Below, in pieces: positions 1 through 10,702 of a DNA stretch of 64,000 nt; the stretch's first letter is position 1, and every line of letters begins with the position of its first letter. A program made the position numbers and the translations under genes. The DNA lies in NCBI GenBank assembly GCA_030272585.1, contig BSYQ01000004.1, forward strand, positions 3,100,001 through 3,164,000, read 5' to 3'. Below the pieces are notes generated by a model. The model made no database searches. It saw only the letters and a list, made by a program, of their open reading frames with translations, and was not told where the DNA came from. The stretch comes from Bryopsis sp. KO-2023 (taxonomy: Eukaryota; Chlorophyta; Ulvophyceae; Bryopsidales; Bryopsidaceae).

Positions 1-200
1 GACCTGCGACAGGGAAAAAAAACAAATGAATATCTTATTCTTCCATCCAAAAAACAAGGATGAAGGCCCCAGATGGTGACAGAGCAAATAAAACTGTTCA
101 ATTCTATGCGAATCGATATTTACGATAAAATGTAGTTGGAAAAGGTTCGTTGAGAAGATCTGATACCCCAAATAAAACACCCACACACTCACACACACAC

Positions 201-1550
201 CTTGAATCCTTGATAAACGAGGTCTTTGTCCCAGAGATTCTTGAAAACCCACCACACGCTCTCCATGAACGTGGGATCCAACGTCTTGTAGTCGTTTTCA
301 AAATCGATCCAGCGGCCCAGCCTCTTCACAGTTTTTTCCCACTCCTTGGAATACCTGGTGATCAACTCAATAAAGTTCTTAAACTGAGTTGAAATATATC
401 CACACACTCAGCACCAGGTTACGTTATTCTTTCCCCCTTTTTGGGATAATTGAGCAGGACTTCAACCGAGACAAGAATCACCAGGGATTTCATTTTGCCC
501 TCATGGCATTATCGCAGGGTGATTTTTTAGCGAGAAAAAGAAAACTGGAAAGAAACCAAAAAAATGGGCAAATGAAAATGTGCACAATGAATAAAAATCA
601 ATGAGTTGACCTCATCACAATTTTTCGGCATTCTTCATTGTAGGTTCCGATCCCCATTTTCAGCACATCCTCTCGAGACTTGATGTCTGACCAGACAAAA
701 ACAACCCCCCAAAAAATTCAATTCAAAAATACCAATGAGCACAAAACAACTCACGAGAGCAGCTTCCAAAAAAACGAAAAAGGAAAAACAAAAATTCCAA
801 AGAAAATCGAAACAGTCAAACATCGAAATGCCTTCAGGCGCCGGTCGATCTTTTTTCCCAACAAAAAAATGGCAAATTTCCTTACCGAAAGCTTTGTCGA
901 TTTCGTATTCCACGGGCAAGCCGTGGCAATCCCACCCAAATCTGCGACTGACGTGATGTCCAGTTGAAGATGCGTATCGTGTTACGATGTCCTGATTTCA
1001 GCATCCCACAAAAAACGTCAAGAATTTGACAAAAAAAAAAGAAAATTGAACTTGGGCACCAACTTCTAACCATTTTGTGAAACCCTGGCGCCTAAAACTC
1101 AGTGTTCGCTCCTTTATCGTTTCTTTTATTTTGTTTTTTATTTTAATTCATTTTATTTTAATCCAATTTTTTTTTTTTTTCACAAATTCTTTATGTACCT
1201 TCTGTTTACTTTCTCAAAGATTCAAGGAGTAGATCCCATCTTTCGTTTTCCTCCAAAAGTTGAAAGTTAAATAAGCCAACCAGACAACCCTTCCCACCCC
1301 CAGAAACCCCCAAAAAAAAACAGAAATCGATCAAGAATCAAGAATGGCAAACCTTGAGCGTCCCAGCCAAAAGATGGCCATAGTGAGGCAAGCCGGTTGC
1401 GAAAGGGGGTCCATCGTAGAAAATGTACTCGGGTTTTGATTGCGTTCGCCTGAGCTGCTCCTGGAAGGCGTCGATCTCGTCCCAGTGCTGCAAGATCTTT
1501 TCCTCTTCCTTGGGAAAAGAGTAATCCTTTCCCTCGATGGCGTCCTCCAT
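201..1550 (-). CDS. Cytosolic isoleucyl-tRNA synthetase, 5' part (runs off the left edge)
   Basis: Charges tRNA-Ile with isoleucine in the cytosol (class Ia synthetase). Four exons join in frame: 1353-1550, 886-991, 611-686 and 201-354, giving 112 residues from the ATG at 1550. The product carries the class I HIGH signature as [11 protein letters not shown] near residue 55. It continues with [18 protein letters not shown], then [19 protein letters not shown] and [18 protein letters not shown], the conserved order of eukaryotic cytosolic IleRS. All donors and acceptors are GT-AG, and the phases sum correctly. The editing domain, KMSKS loop and anticodon-binding domain lie beyond position 1. 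The ATG at 1550 is chosen because the family N-terminus (FPxEEEKIL) follows about 12 residues later. A perfect palindrome lies about 165-205 bp upstream. Confidence 0.95.
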
Positions 1551-1714
1551 GTTTCGAAACAGAACAGCGAGCGTCTATGCGTGTGCAGAAGTGGAGTGGT
1601 GGGGAAGTTTGTTGCTGAATATCCCAGCAGCCAACTCTATGACAGACCAGCGTGAAGCTGCTTGGAATGACAAGAAAAAAGGGGGGCACAATTTCTGAAC
1701 ATGATTTTGAGGAA

Positions 1715-1755
1715 GGGTGTGGAAGAGAAAGATGGCATCTTTCTCTTCCACACCC
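1715..1755. repeat. Perfect 41-bp palindrome (20-bp arms, 1-nt centre)
   Basis: Left arm 1715-1734 (starts GGGTGTGG, ends AGATG) is the exact reverse complement of right arm 1736-1755, with a single G between. It lies upstream of the IleRS start codon, in the probable promoter or 5' UTR. Such a perfect spacerless inverted repeat could extrude as a cruciform, or could be a fold-back assembly artefact. Confidence 0.9.
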
Positions 1756-3687
1756 AACTCCGCTCAGTCTGACATAGACGCACCACCCCGTCCCCTCAGA
1801 TTATGCACAAGAGGATTTTTCTTTGGGGACTGTGCATTGTTTGGTGGTGATGGGATGGTGAATGCTTGGGAAATCCACTTGCAGAAAATACTGACTTTTT
1901 TGTACAAAGCCCCAGTTTCAACAGAAGGCCTTACCCAAGTTTAGATGGGTGCATTTAATGACAGTCATGGTTACAATTACTAGACAATGTTGGGGCGGGG
2001 GGGGGGGTTATCGGAGGTCTCAGGGAAAGAGTTTCCATTGGGGTGAAAAAAATCGATCTCGGGTTTTCTCTTTTCGATTGCTGGAAAAAGCACATCATCC
2101 TCAGTATTGGATGGCAGTCGCAGCCTCAAAGGATAGGAGGGGTGTTCATAGAGACTTGATTTTAGGTAAATTGTTGTGGTGGAGTTTCCGAAAAGGATGG
2201 AATTCTTTAATTATCATTAGGGATGCGCCTACACGTAATTGGGCAGATGCAGAGGATGCAAAGAAAAGACGGTTCAAAAAAATACTGAAAAAAGAACAGC
2301 AGAATTGAGTAGGTCAAGGCCACAATTTACATGGATTTGTTATGTTTGCTTCAGATTTGGGTTTTGGGGGGGCTGTTTCCACTTTTTTTTTTGTCTGGAT
2401 TCGGATGGTGCAACGTACTGGTAAATAGTAAGCAATGAACAAAGAATGTAAAAGAAGCCAAAAATGAACACTTCGGGTGTTTACTTCTGTGGAGGCTTGT
2501 CTTGCAAACTGCTTAGCCCAACAAAACTGTCGCACCAGTGAAAGCAATTCTGAATGGTTGAGGTAGTTGTTGCGATGTGGTTGGGAGTGAATGGCGATGT
2601 GATCGTTCGAACAATCAATGCTGCAATTGGCTATTGATGTGACTACCTTGGTGTTTGAGGGTTAATGCTGTGACTACCTTGGTGGATTGTCCAGACGTTT
2701 TCCCAGTAATTACTGTGTATATTAATATATAAGCGTCTGTCTGTCGAACGGAACTGTTTTTTCCCGCTCCTGTAAATAAACAAGCAAATGAATGACAAAA
2801 TGAAGATGGTGAGAGTGGGGTGTTGGAAATCAATGCTGTTTGTTTTTGAATCGTTACAGGATGGCACATGGGGTTATGGGAGGGAAAACAATTTTGCTTT
2901 CCGCTGTTTTTCATTTTTTCATTTTTTCTTTAACTCGCAGGATGAATCACTTGTATGGAACATATATATATTATATTAATAATAATTGTCAGCACCCCCA
3001 ATTGTAGTCCCCTACAACAAAAACTTACAAAATATATAATATAATTTGATATATATGCAGCAATGGGCTGGACTGGATGAGTAATCTCTTTTTTTTTACT
3101 TTTGAGTTTCAATTTGGGTTTCATAAGGCTGACTAATATGACATATACATACATATAATGCAATAGCATTCCTGGATGCACTCGCTAGGAAATTGGGAGT
3201 GTTGGGATTCTGAAACTGCAAAATGCAAGATTGGTCTATTTGAGTAACCACAAAACACACTGAGAAACATTTTTCACTGTCCAAATTTTTTTTTACAAAT
3301 CCAAATTTTGGACTGTTTTAACCACCCCCTTTTGCCCCCCTCACGAATCTTCCCCCACCCTGCCCATTTTTGGGTTTTGAGTCGATCGCTGAGGTGAGGG
3401 AGACTAGGGGGTGGCCCATCAAAATAATAATAAACCAAATTTTTGTCCGTAATATCATCTTCATAGAAAAAATATCACTCCTGTCCATTTTTTTCCATCT
3501 ATTACCCCATTTCTGTACTCCCCCTCTTTTTGAAAACTAAGGCTTTTCTCAAAACACCAGCCCATTCTTTTTCTTCTCACCCTCATCATCCAATTCTGTT
3601 CCAACTTAAATTTTTCATCTTTTTTTGGTCCCCATCACTGGCCCCCCCCAAAAACCTTTCCACCACTCATTCTTGGATTTTGAGTTC

Positions 3688-4617
3688 AGTCCATCACCGT
3701 CGACCTCATTCAAATTGAGGTTGGTGGTCATGCACCTGACACTGATCGCTTTGGGGCAAAAAAACCCCCTCATAATCCACTTGAAAAAAGTCAAGTGTAA
3801 ATATATGCCATTCAATTTTATGGACCAGTGAAATCCACCTGATGAAACCCAGATTCACTCTTGAAAACCACACTCCTTCAAACATTGATTTTTGTTTCAC
3901 TCCAGATGTATCCAAAGCCCTGTTCATAAACTTCCCAGGCCATAATGTCCCACAAAAAATGTTTCACTTGCCACCCCAGGCCAGCAAACCCTCACTGAAC
4001 AAAAGGAATCGAACCAGATCCCACCTAGTTGTGTTCTCCTCCGCTTCCCCCCGAAACCTTTCTCAACCACCCATGTTGAGGTGGGGCTGCCCAGTCCATC
4101 GCCGCCGACCTCATCTAAATAGAGGCTGGTGGTCATGCACCTGACACTTTCTTTAAAAAAGGTTTTGGAGGGAAGAAAAAGAAATTCAATCTTTATGAAA
4201 TCAAACGTCCGAGAAGTTTATTTTATTTGTTCCTTAAAATAAAAAAGCTGTCTTATCAGGAATATTTTTTTATGATTTTTTGACTTTTTAAAAACGTATA
4301 CCAAATTATCCCCACTTCAATTCTGCTCTCTCTCTTTTTGCCAGTTCATTCCTTTTTTCTTCCATTCATATACCTTTTTTGTTGGGGGTTCCCATAATTC
4401 CACCAAAATTCTCAGTTCCATTTTTGCTTGTCCATTCATAAACCTGATTTTTTGTTTTGTTCTCCACCAAAATTCCCAGAACCTTTTTTTTTCCCCCAAT
4501 GCAACCTGTTCCGTTGTCCAACAACTTCCCCCCATTACCCAATTGACCACCCATGTTGAGGTGGAGCTTTTGGTCGATCACCGCCCCACATCCAAACAGA
4601 GGTTGGTGGTGATCAAC
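3688..4617. repeat. Three diverged copies of a ~55-80 bp dispersed repeat
   Basis: Copies lie at about 3688-3743, 4093-4148 and 4573-4617. All share a core reading CCATCxCCGxCGACCTCAT followed by AGGxTGGTGGT. Copies 2 and 3 are longer and also share a leader at 4063-4085 and 4542-4565 containing CCCATGTTGAGGTGG. The copies differ at many positions, so they are old duplications or remnants of a small mobile element. Confidence 0.75.
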
Positions 4618-4734
4618 TGTCCAATTATTTTTCTGGGTTTCAAGGGGGAAGAAAATATCCTGTTTTTTTGCGCCGTATAATCCAATATTTCCCTACCATA
4701 TCGTTCAAGCCCCTCCGCTGCATCCATCAAGAAT

Positions 4735-5215
4735 TCAATGAAAAATAAAAAATCAAAGAATCTGCTGCCCATGAATAAAAAATAAAAAATCTGCTGCATC
4801 TAAAAATAAAAAATAAAGAATTTGCTGCCTCCAAGAATAAAAAATCAAAGAATCTGCTGCCTCCAAGAATAAAAATCAAAGAATCTGTTGCCTCCAAGAA
4901 TAAAAAATCAAAGAACCTGCTGCCCATGAATAAAAAATAAAGAATCTGCTGCCCATGAATAAAAAATAAAGAATCTGCTGCCCATGAATAAAAAATAAAG
5001 AATCTGCTGCCCAAGAATCAAAAATCAAAGAATCTGCTGCCCATGAATAAAAAATCAAAGAATCTGCTGCCCATGAATAAAAATCAAAGAATCTGCTGCC
5101 TCCAAGAATAAAAAATAAAGAATCTGCTGCATCTAAAAATAAAAAATAAAGAATTTGCTGCATCTAAGAATCAAAAATAAAGAATCTGCTGCCCATGAAT
5201 AAAAATCACATTCAT
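4735..5215. repeat. Tandem array, ~26-32 bp unit, about 16 copies
   Basis: Consecutive units follow the pattern CTGCTGCCCATGAATAAAAA plus a short A/T-rich tail (ATAAAGAAT). Variants replace CCCATG with CCTCCAAG or CATCTAA. On the minus strand the array stays open over long stretches and would read FFIFYSWAADSL-like repeats, but there is no start context or flanking gene structure, so I treat it as a non-coding minisatellite. Confidence 0.85.
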
Positions 5216-5243
5216 TTTTGACTTTCCATCTCGCTTATGACAT

Positions 5244-5457
5244 CCACTGATTTCCTACTGGTCCTCCATCACCAGCCCCTGACGATTTCCAAATCCATTT
5301 TGTAATTGTTCTCCACTGATTTCCCACTGGTCCTCCACCACCAGCCCCTGACGATTTCCATTTCCATTTTATATATATGTTCTCCACTGATTTCCCACTG
5401 GTCCTCCACCACCAGCCCCTGATGATTTCCATTTCCAATTTGCAATTGTTCTCCACT
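5244..5457. repeat. Three tandem copies of a ~72-bp unit
   Basis: Each copy contains CCACTGATTTCCCACTGG, then TCCTCCACCACCAGCCCCTG and GATTTCCATTTCC. The last two copies are nearly identical; the first is slightly diverged. The array directly follows the 26-bp minisatellite. Confidence 0.85.
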
Positions 5458-5696
5458 AAGCTCTTCTCCTCCAACCAACAATACTCCAATCCACCACTTC
5501 GATCCACCAGCCCATCCAAAGTATCTCTAATACATTCTCCTTTTTCCCCATTTCTCCCATATTTCCCATTTTTGGACTCAGGTTTGACAAAAAATCATAC
5601 AGGTAATATATTTTTACTTCTGTGTTTAGTACTTTAGACACGGTTACTACACCCCCCCACTCTTTTGGTTCCCAAAGCAACTGACAGACATTGCTT

Positions 5697-5729
<33 letters not shown>

Positions 5730-5934
5730 GTTCCTATCCCTCCCTGATCATGAACCTACCTACATAGGCCCACAATCTTCTTTTTTGGTTAATGATTCCA
5801 GTTTTTTTTTTGTTTTTTTTTTCATACTTCTTTTTTCTGGAATCATTTTTTTTTTTTTTTTTTTTTTGAAGTTCAAATAAAAAAATCCCCTTCCCCTAAC
5901 ACTATATTTTTTTTTCTATATATACTTTTTTTTT

Positions 5935-8900
5935 CTAGGTTTCTTTATATTTGTAGGTATATGTTGGCCCCCAGAAATATCCAGTTGCCGTGAGGGCCAA
6001 CTGGATATTCCTTTCTCTCGGGGCCAACATAACCTTGGCCCTTTTTGCCTTCCTTGCCCCCCGAGGAGCAAGGACAGCGGTGTCGTCCCTTGCTTTCCTT
6101 TTTGACCCGGCACGAGGGATCCTGAGGTCTGAAAGAAAAGGGAAAAAAATACAGGTTATTTCTTTTTTTTTATATTATTTAGAAAAAAAATGTGATTTCC
6201 AGGAAAAATATGAAAATGACTGATTCTTTTAGTAAAAAAATTGGCAGCCAAAATCCAGCTCAATATATCCACTTTCACAAGGAATTTTTCCAGGTTTACT
6301 TCATGTTAGAAAAAAGAAAAAAAAACTGCGTAAAATTCAATGATTAAAAACAACTGTACTGCTCGTTGCAAAAACAAGAAAAGAACATATCAGGGCCCAC
6401 TGACCCCATTTAGACCATGAAACACCCCCAAAAAAAAAATCTGCTTTTCATACCTTTGTCCACATTCATTTTCACCGGGAGAGGAACAAAAGCGGACTGG
6501 GGGGACGTGAGGTCTGCTCATATACACAAATATTTAGTAGCCAACTCAACAAAACAAAAAAGAAAAAAGCTATACGCACACTATACATTGATTTATTTAT
6601 TTTCTGTGACAGTACATTCTTGAAACCTTTGGGAATCGAACCCAAACACCTTTCTGGTTTCAATCTATATGTTTGGTTGGCCAAGGAATTCGGATAAGCA
6701 AAATTTTCTGGGATTATCCAGATCAGCGTTCCGGTCAGCGTTTTTTCTTATTGTTGCTGGGGTAGAGAGCCAATATAACATTATGATCATACGGTGGCTT
6801 ATTTTTGAGTCAGCCTATCAGATTTTTCCAGCTTTTCAATCATTCTCACCATCATCAATCTCCATGCGATCATCGGCAACTTGGGGGACAGGGAAGGAGA
6901 CGGGGACTTGAGGAACGGAAACAGAAATTGGGACCGGAACAGGGACGGGAACAGGGACAGGAATGCGGACAACGTTTTTTTTCTTCCTCAAATCTGCTCC
7001 TAAATATCACACACACACAACCACATTCAGCAATTAAACACTACACAAGGAATGAATGACATTTCGGATAAAAATCAAAGAAAGGGAGGGGGCTGCACTC
7101 AGGAGAAAAGGAAAAAAAAAACAAACAAACAATGAAAAATTCAGAGTGAGAATGAGCGATGACTTACCATTCAGACTCCCGATCGACATTGCACCTCCTT
7201 GGGCAGGAGCCCAAGTCTGTCCGGCACTAGGCGTATGTTGGCGTGAAGACGCTGCTGCAGCTGATGCTGTGTCTTCTTTGTTTGTTTGGACCCTTGACCT
7301 ACATGAATGCAGTTCACAACATCAAAAAAAACACATTGAACACAAGAGAAATGACAGTGGAAATGCATGGAGCTTTCAACCTGGGTGAGTAATTATATTC
7401 CACTCTGAAATAGAAAAATTAAAATAAATGACTAAAGTTGCATTTCCTGGGTTTATTTTCCACATACCTTTTCACTTTAGGCATGCTTTCGTCAGCCGAC
7501 ACCACAGCCTGCTCAGCGACATTGCTTCCTGGATCATCCTGTGGAACCTGGGGTCCTTTCTGATCGTTTGACTTTTCCTTGGCTTGGGTGGCGGATGATT
7601 TCGCAACACGGACAGTCTTTCGCTTTTCCAAAACTGGGATGGTCATCTCAACAGCATTTCCTCCTCCAGGCACATCTGAAAGAAAAAATAAAAATAAAAA
7701 ATCGAATCTCAGAATTTCAGTGTTGAACCTGAAAGGGTAGAAGCAATCTGGGGAGAGAAAACTGAGGGGGAATTGTTTTTGTGGGCTGCTTTACACAAAA
7801 ACATTTTCAGGTTTTCTGCTGGAGGACATATGTTTCATGTGACAGACAAAATCATCATGAATAACATTATTACGCTTCAGAAAACAGGTTCAAGAAAGGT
7901 TTTTAAAAGCAAATGACTGTACCTGCAGTTATCTTGATGATTGAATCTCCCACTTTTTCCGAATTGAAGCGGAAATGGATTTCCACTTCGCCCTTGCTGT
8001 TTGATTTCAGGACTTCCTTTCCCAACAGAAAGCTCTGATTGCCTGAACAGACATTTCCAGAAAAATTATAAGTAACAAATCAAGACTCATTTTCCTTCTT
8101 CAAAAATGTAAAATGGGGGGGTAATATCTGAAATGCATCCATATGATTCTCACAGAAATTCAACAATATGCACAAGACTTGTTTTCTTTTCACTCTGATT
8201 TTTTTTTTTTGGTACCGTTAAGAATTCTGGACTCACCGTCAGCACATCCTTGTGAGCCCATGACTTCAGGCTGGTTCGCCTTTCCTGGATCAGCCAAAAT
8301 TGTGACCGTCACCGGGACACCGTCGACCTGATCTCCACCAAGCGCAATGGTGGTCTTCACTTCAAATTCCTCCCCGATTCGTGTCAGTTTGGGGTCCGAT
8401 GAAGTCAAGGACAATGGAGGGCCCTGGTTGACCTCCCTTTCACCCCCACCAACACCAGAGACAGCACCAGCAGCACCATCAGATGCAGCAGCAACACCAT
8501 CAGCGCCATCACGATCACCAGTAGCACCTGCGGGACCATCAGAAGCAGCACCCCCTGCGACAGAAATCAGCACATTCTCTCGAACCCTGTTTTTTTTTCC
8601 CCTTAAAACACTAGCTGCAATAAATCACACAGTAGCCACAATCAACTCTGCAGAATTGGTAATGGGTGATGTTCAGTTATATATGTATAATAATCAGATC
8701 ACGCAATACCGCCGGTGAGTTTGCAAAAGACAAAGCAACTGATGTGGGCTTTTTTTCAGGTGTTGTATTTTTTATTTTTGAAGGCAACATTTTTTCGGCG
8801 TTCTGTAAAATTGTTTTCATTTTGTTCTACACTTGAAATCAGTCTTGGCCATATTCAAGGCGTGTTAAGATTTTTTCTGTTTTTTCTTTTAACCTCCTTT

Positions 8901-9592
8901 TTAAATTTCAGCGGGATGGTTTTTCTTTCTTACCGTCGGCAGCATAGTAGTTCTCGACTACTCTTTCCCAATCGAATGCACGTGCAGGCGGCGTGGAAGG
9001 CGTTGTCGGAGTCCTCGGACTTTGGGGGGTGGTAGTGGTGGTGGGGGTGGGATCCGGCACACGGATTGAAAGCACCGGGAAGGGTGGGTCAGCAGGAGGG
9101 GGGGTTGTGTGTGTGGCAGTCGTGGAGGTGGAACCATCTAAAACAGAAATCTCAGAGAATTAATACATGTGTATAGTGTTGTGATATCAGTTTTTCTCCC
9201 ATCAGAATTAACATAACAACATACATTCAGTGCTCACAAGAATTATTCAATCGCCTTTAAAGCTAAACGAAAGACCAAACAAGATTTTTTTTTTTTTTTT
9301 GTCGGATTTCGGAGTTTGGAGATGAAACATGTTTGCGTAAATCTCAGCTCATAAATTTTTCTTTCTCTCAGTTTGGATATCCGAAAAATATCCAGGATAT
9401 TCGCATCAAAGTAATAAATTGTTTTCTTTGTTCTTTTATCAAACATTAAATCAGGTTGGCTTGCAGAGTTTTTGCAGTTGTTGAAGATTGGCTGTTTTTG
9501 CTACCTACCCATCTGGCCTGGCTCGGTCTCTCGGTCTTTCTCTTTCCCTTCTTGCATGGCACCGCCGGTTTGGCAGAAACTCTCCTCAGATT
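5935..9592 (-). CDS. Unrecognised protein with Ig-like segment, P/T-rich linker, Val-Pro repeats and basic C-terminus (5' end uncertain)
   Basis: Eight exons chain in phase: 9509-9592, 8934-9137, 8237-8554, 7923-8042, 7468-7675, 7168-7298, 6850-6999 and 5935-6128, with a stop at 5935. The upstream exon is not resolved; one candidate donor is near 10060. In order the product has an acidic Glu-rich start, a Thr/Pro linker, a Gly/Ala/Asp-rich stretch (DGPAGATGDRDGADG), then about 100 residues of alternating hydrophobics (GVPVTVTILADPG ... GEVEIHFRF ... DSIIKITAD). The last segment resembles a bacterial-type Ig-like (Big) domain. It is followed by Lys/Gln-rich sequence, a Val-Pro repeat and a basic tail (SKRKARDD, RKAKRAK). 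The linker suggests a surface protein but the tail resembles a nuclear-localisation signal, so location is open. The intron between 6129 and 6849 could hide a further small exon near 6480. Confidence 0.6.
5961..6030. repeat. Imperfect inverted repeat inside the last exon
   Basis: Left arm 5961-5987 (ATGTTGGCCCC ... TATCCAGTTG) pairs with right arm 5998-6030 (CAACTGGATA ... GGGGCCAACAT). The outer 11 bp and inner 10 bp are perfect complements, with unmatched bases between them and a 10-nt loop. The stem would form in mRNA of the minus-strand gene close to its stop codon. Confidence 0.85.
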
Positions 9593-10006
9593 CTGACACA
9601 TCCAGCCAAGCACAAGTTGAGCAACAGCCAATCAGAAAATTTATATATGTATCAACCAGTTTTGCAGTTCGAACGATAGTTTTTCAATCCAGTTTTTTCA
9701 CTTTTTTTTTTTCTCCGCGGATTTATTGGGGACAGTCGGTCCAAAATTCAGGGCGATAGTGGCAGCTCTTGAAGATAAATTTTTTCAAAGTTTTTAGTTT
9801 TAAAGGTGCTAGGCACTTTCACAAGGTATTTTCACTAGTTTTTTTTCCATCTAGGATGCAACAGTGGAGGTTTCTAGAAGTGACAAAATTGAGCTGGATT
9901 ATTTCAATTTTCAAACTCAATTTTCAATGGAAAAGATTCAAAAGTCGATATTTGGGTGTTTTGGGAGCTGGGGTCTAGTTATGGCCTATTCCTCGGTGAA
10001 TAGCTT

Positions 10007-10702
10007 TTGTTTAGCACTTGTTTTTCCTCGTCGCAATGTTTCGAGCGTCGAACCTCACCAGTAATGCAAACACGCTCCTCCGTACGCAATCGCAATCTTC
10101 GGCAACAAGGAATCGAAAATGTCGCGCAGCGAATCCCTTGGCGGCGAAAATTTCGACTCCCTCCCCATGTCAGACATGGAAGCTGCTCCGATGTCAGACA
10201 TGGACGAAGTCGAAGTCCCATCGAGTCCACACTTTTTGCTCCGAAAGCAGCGTCATCGGAGACTCTCGCGCTGCAAGCAGTCTCGAAAAACCATATAAGG
10301 AGAGCGACTCCTTCTCCGCTGGCTGCGGCGCCAGCCAACTTGATGAAACACATTCTTGCTGCGAGTGAACGCCTTGTACTTTATGAGCTCCTTCGAGTGG
10401 TGGACGCTCCCGCCTCCAATCTCCCACAGACGAACCGAGGTGGAGACATCCCAAGGGACGTTTTCTTGACGTCTTCGGATAAGTCGAAATGCGAACAGAC
10501 CTGCTTAAGCTTGCATCCCCACAACCCTGTGTGGGGTTTTGCACGCCTGGATCCCATCTGTAACGATCTCTGGGGTCAGACCCATGTATGTATGACATGG
10601 GAATCCTGGAGCAAAAGAAAAGTCTACTGCCTTTTGCTGTTTCAAAATTATTGGCTTTTGAACGATGAGAAAGAAGTCCGGATGGATGCTGACATGTACT
10701 GA
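10007..10702 (+). other. Open frame of 231 codons, no recognisable product
   Basis: This stretch is open on the plus strand (from the ATG at 10007) and largely open on other frames too, because it is locally less AT-rich. Within it, a second frame from 10036 starts MFRASNLTSNANTLLRTQSQ, which looks like an organelle-targeting N-terminus but stops after about 110 codons. A third frame from 10119 gives a short acidic peptide containing MSDM twice. None has a recognisable domain or a clear splice continuation. It may be the 5' exon region of the minus-strand gene or of an unannotated plus-strand gene. Confidence 0.25.
10165..10203. promoter_or_regulatory. Two copies of an 11-bp palindrome ATGTCAGACAT, 24 bp apart
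   Basis: Cores lie at 10167-10177 and 10191-10201; the first extends to a 15-bp palindrome (CCATGTC-A-GACATGG). They sit upstream of the unrecognised minus-strand gene, in a locally GC-richer stretch. Paired palindromic sites are typical of dimeric transcription factors, but the 24-bp spacing is also a multiple of three, so a coding origin is possible. I know no specific factor for this motif. Confidence 0.4.

Larger units (their letters stand above)
1756..5934. other. Intergenic region, repeat-rich, no gene recognised
   Basis: No open frame here shows a recognisable domain or a consistent exon chain on either strand. The region holds long T and A runs (for example about 30 T's near 5702-5730 and about 21 T's near 5847-5867) and the repeat families listed separately. 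It separates the 5' end of the IleRS gene from the 3' end of the next minus-strand gene, so it probably contains the IleRS promoter near 1.6-2 kb. Confidence 0.6.

Noticed and set aside
4727-5163. Long minus-strand frames reading FFIFYSWAADSL repeats
   Set aside because: They exist only because the repeat unit lacks stops in these frames. There is no start context, splice structure or domain.
4735-5215. CRISPR-like repeat array
   Set aside because: Units are directly tandem with no unique spacers, in a eukaryotic genome. It is a minisatellite.
6610-6690. tRNA-like B box (GGTTCGATTCC on the minus strand) with a good T-stem TTGGG/CCCAA
   Set aside because: No acceptable D-arm or anticodon stem could be placed and the acceptor pairs only partly. 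At most it is a decayed tRNA-derived fragment.
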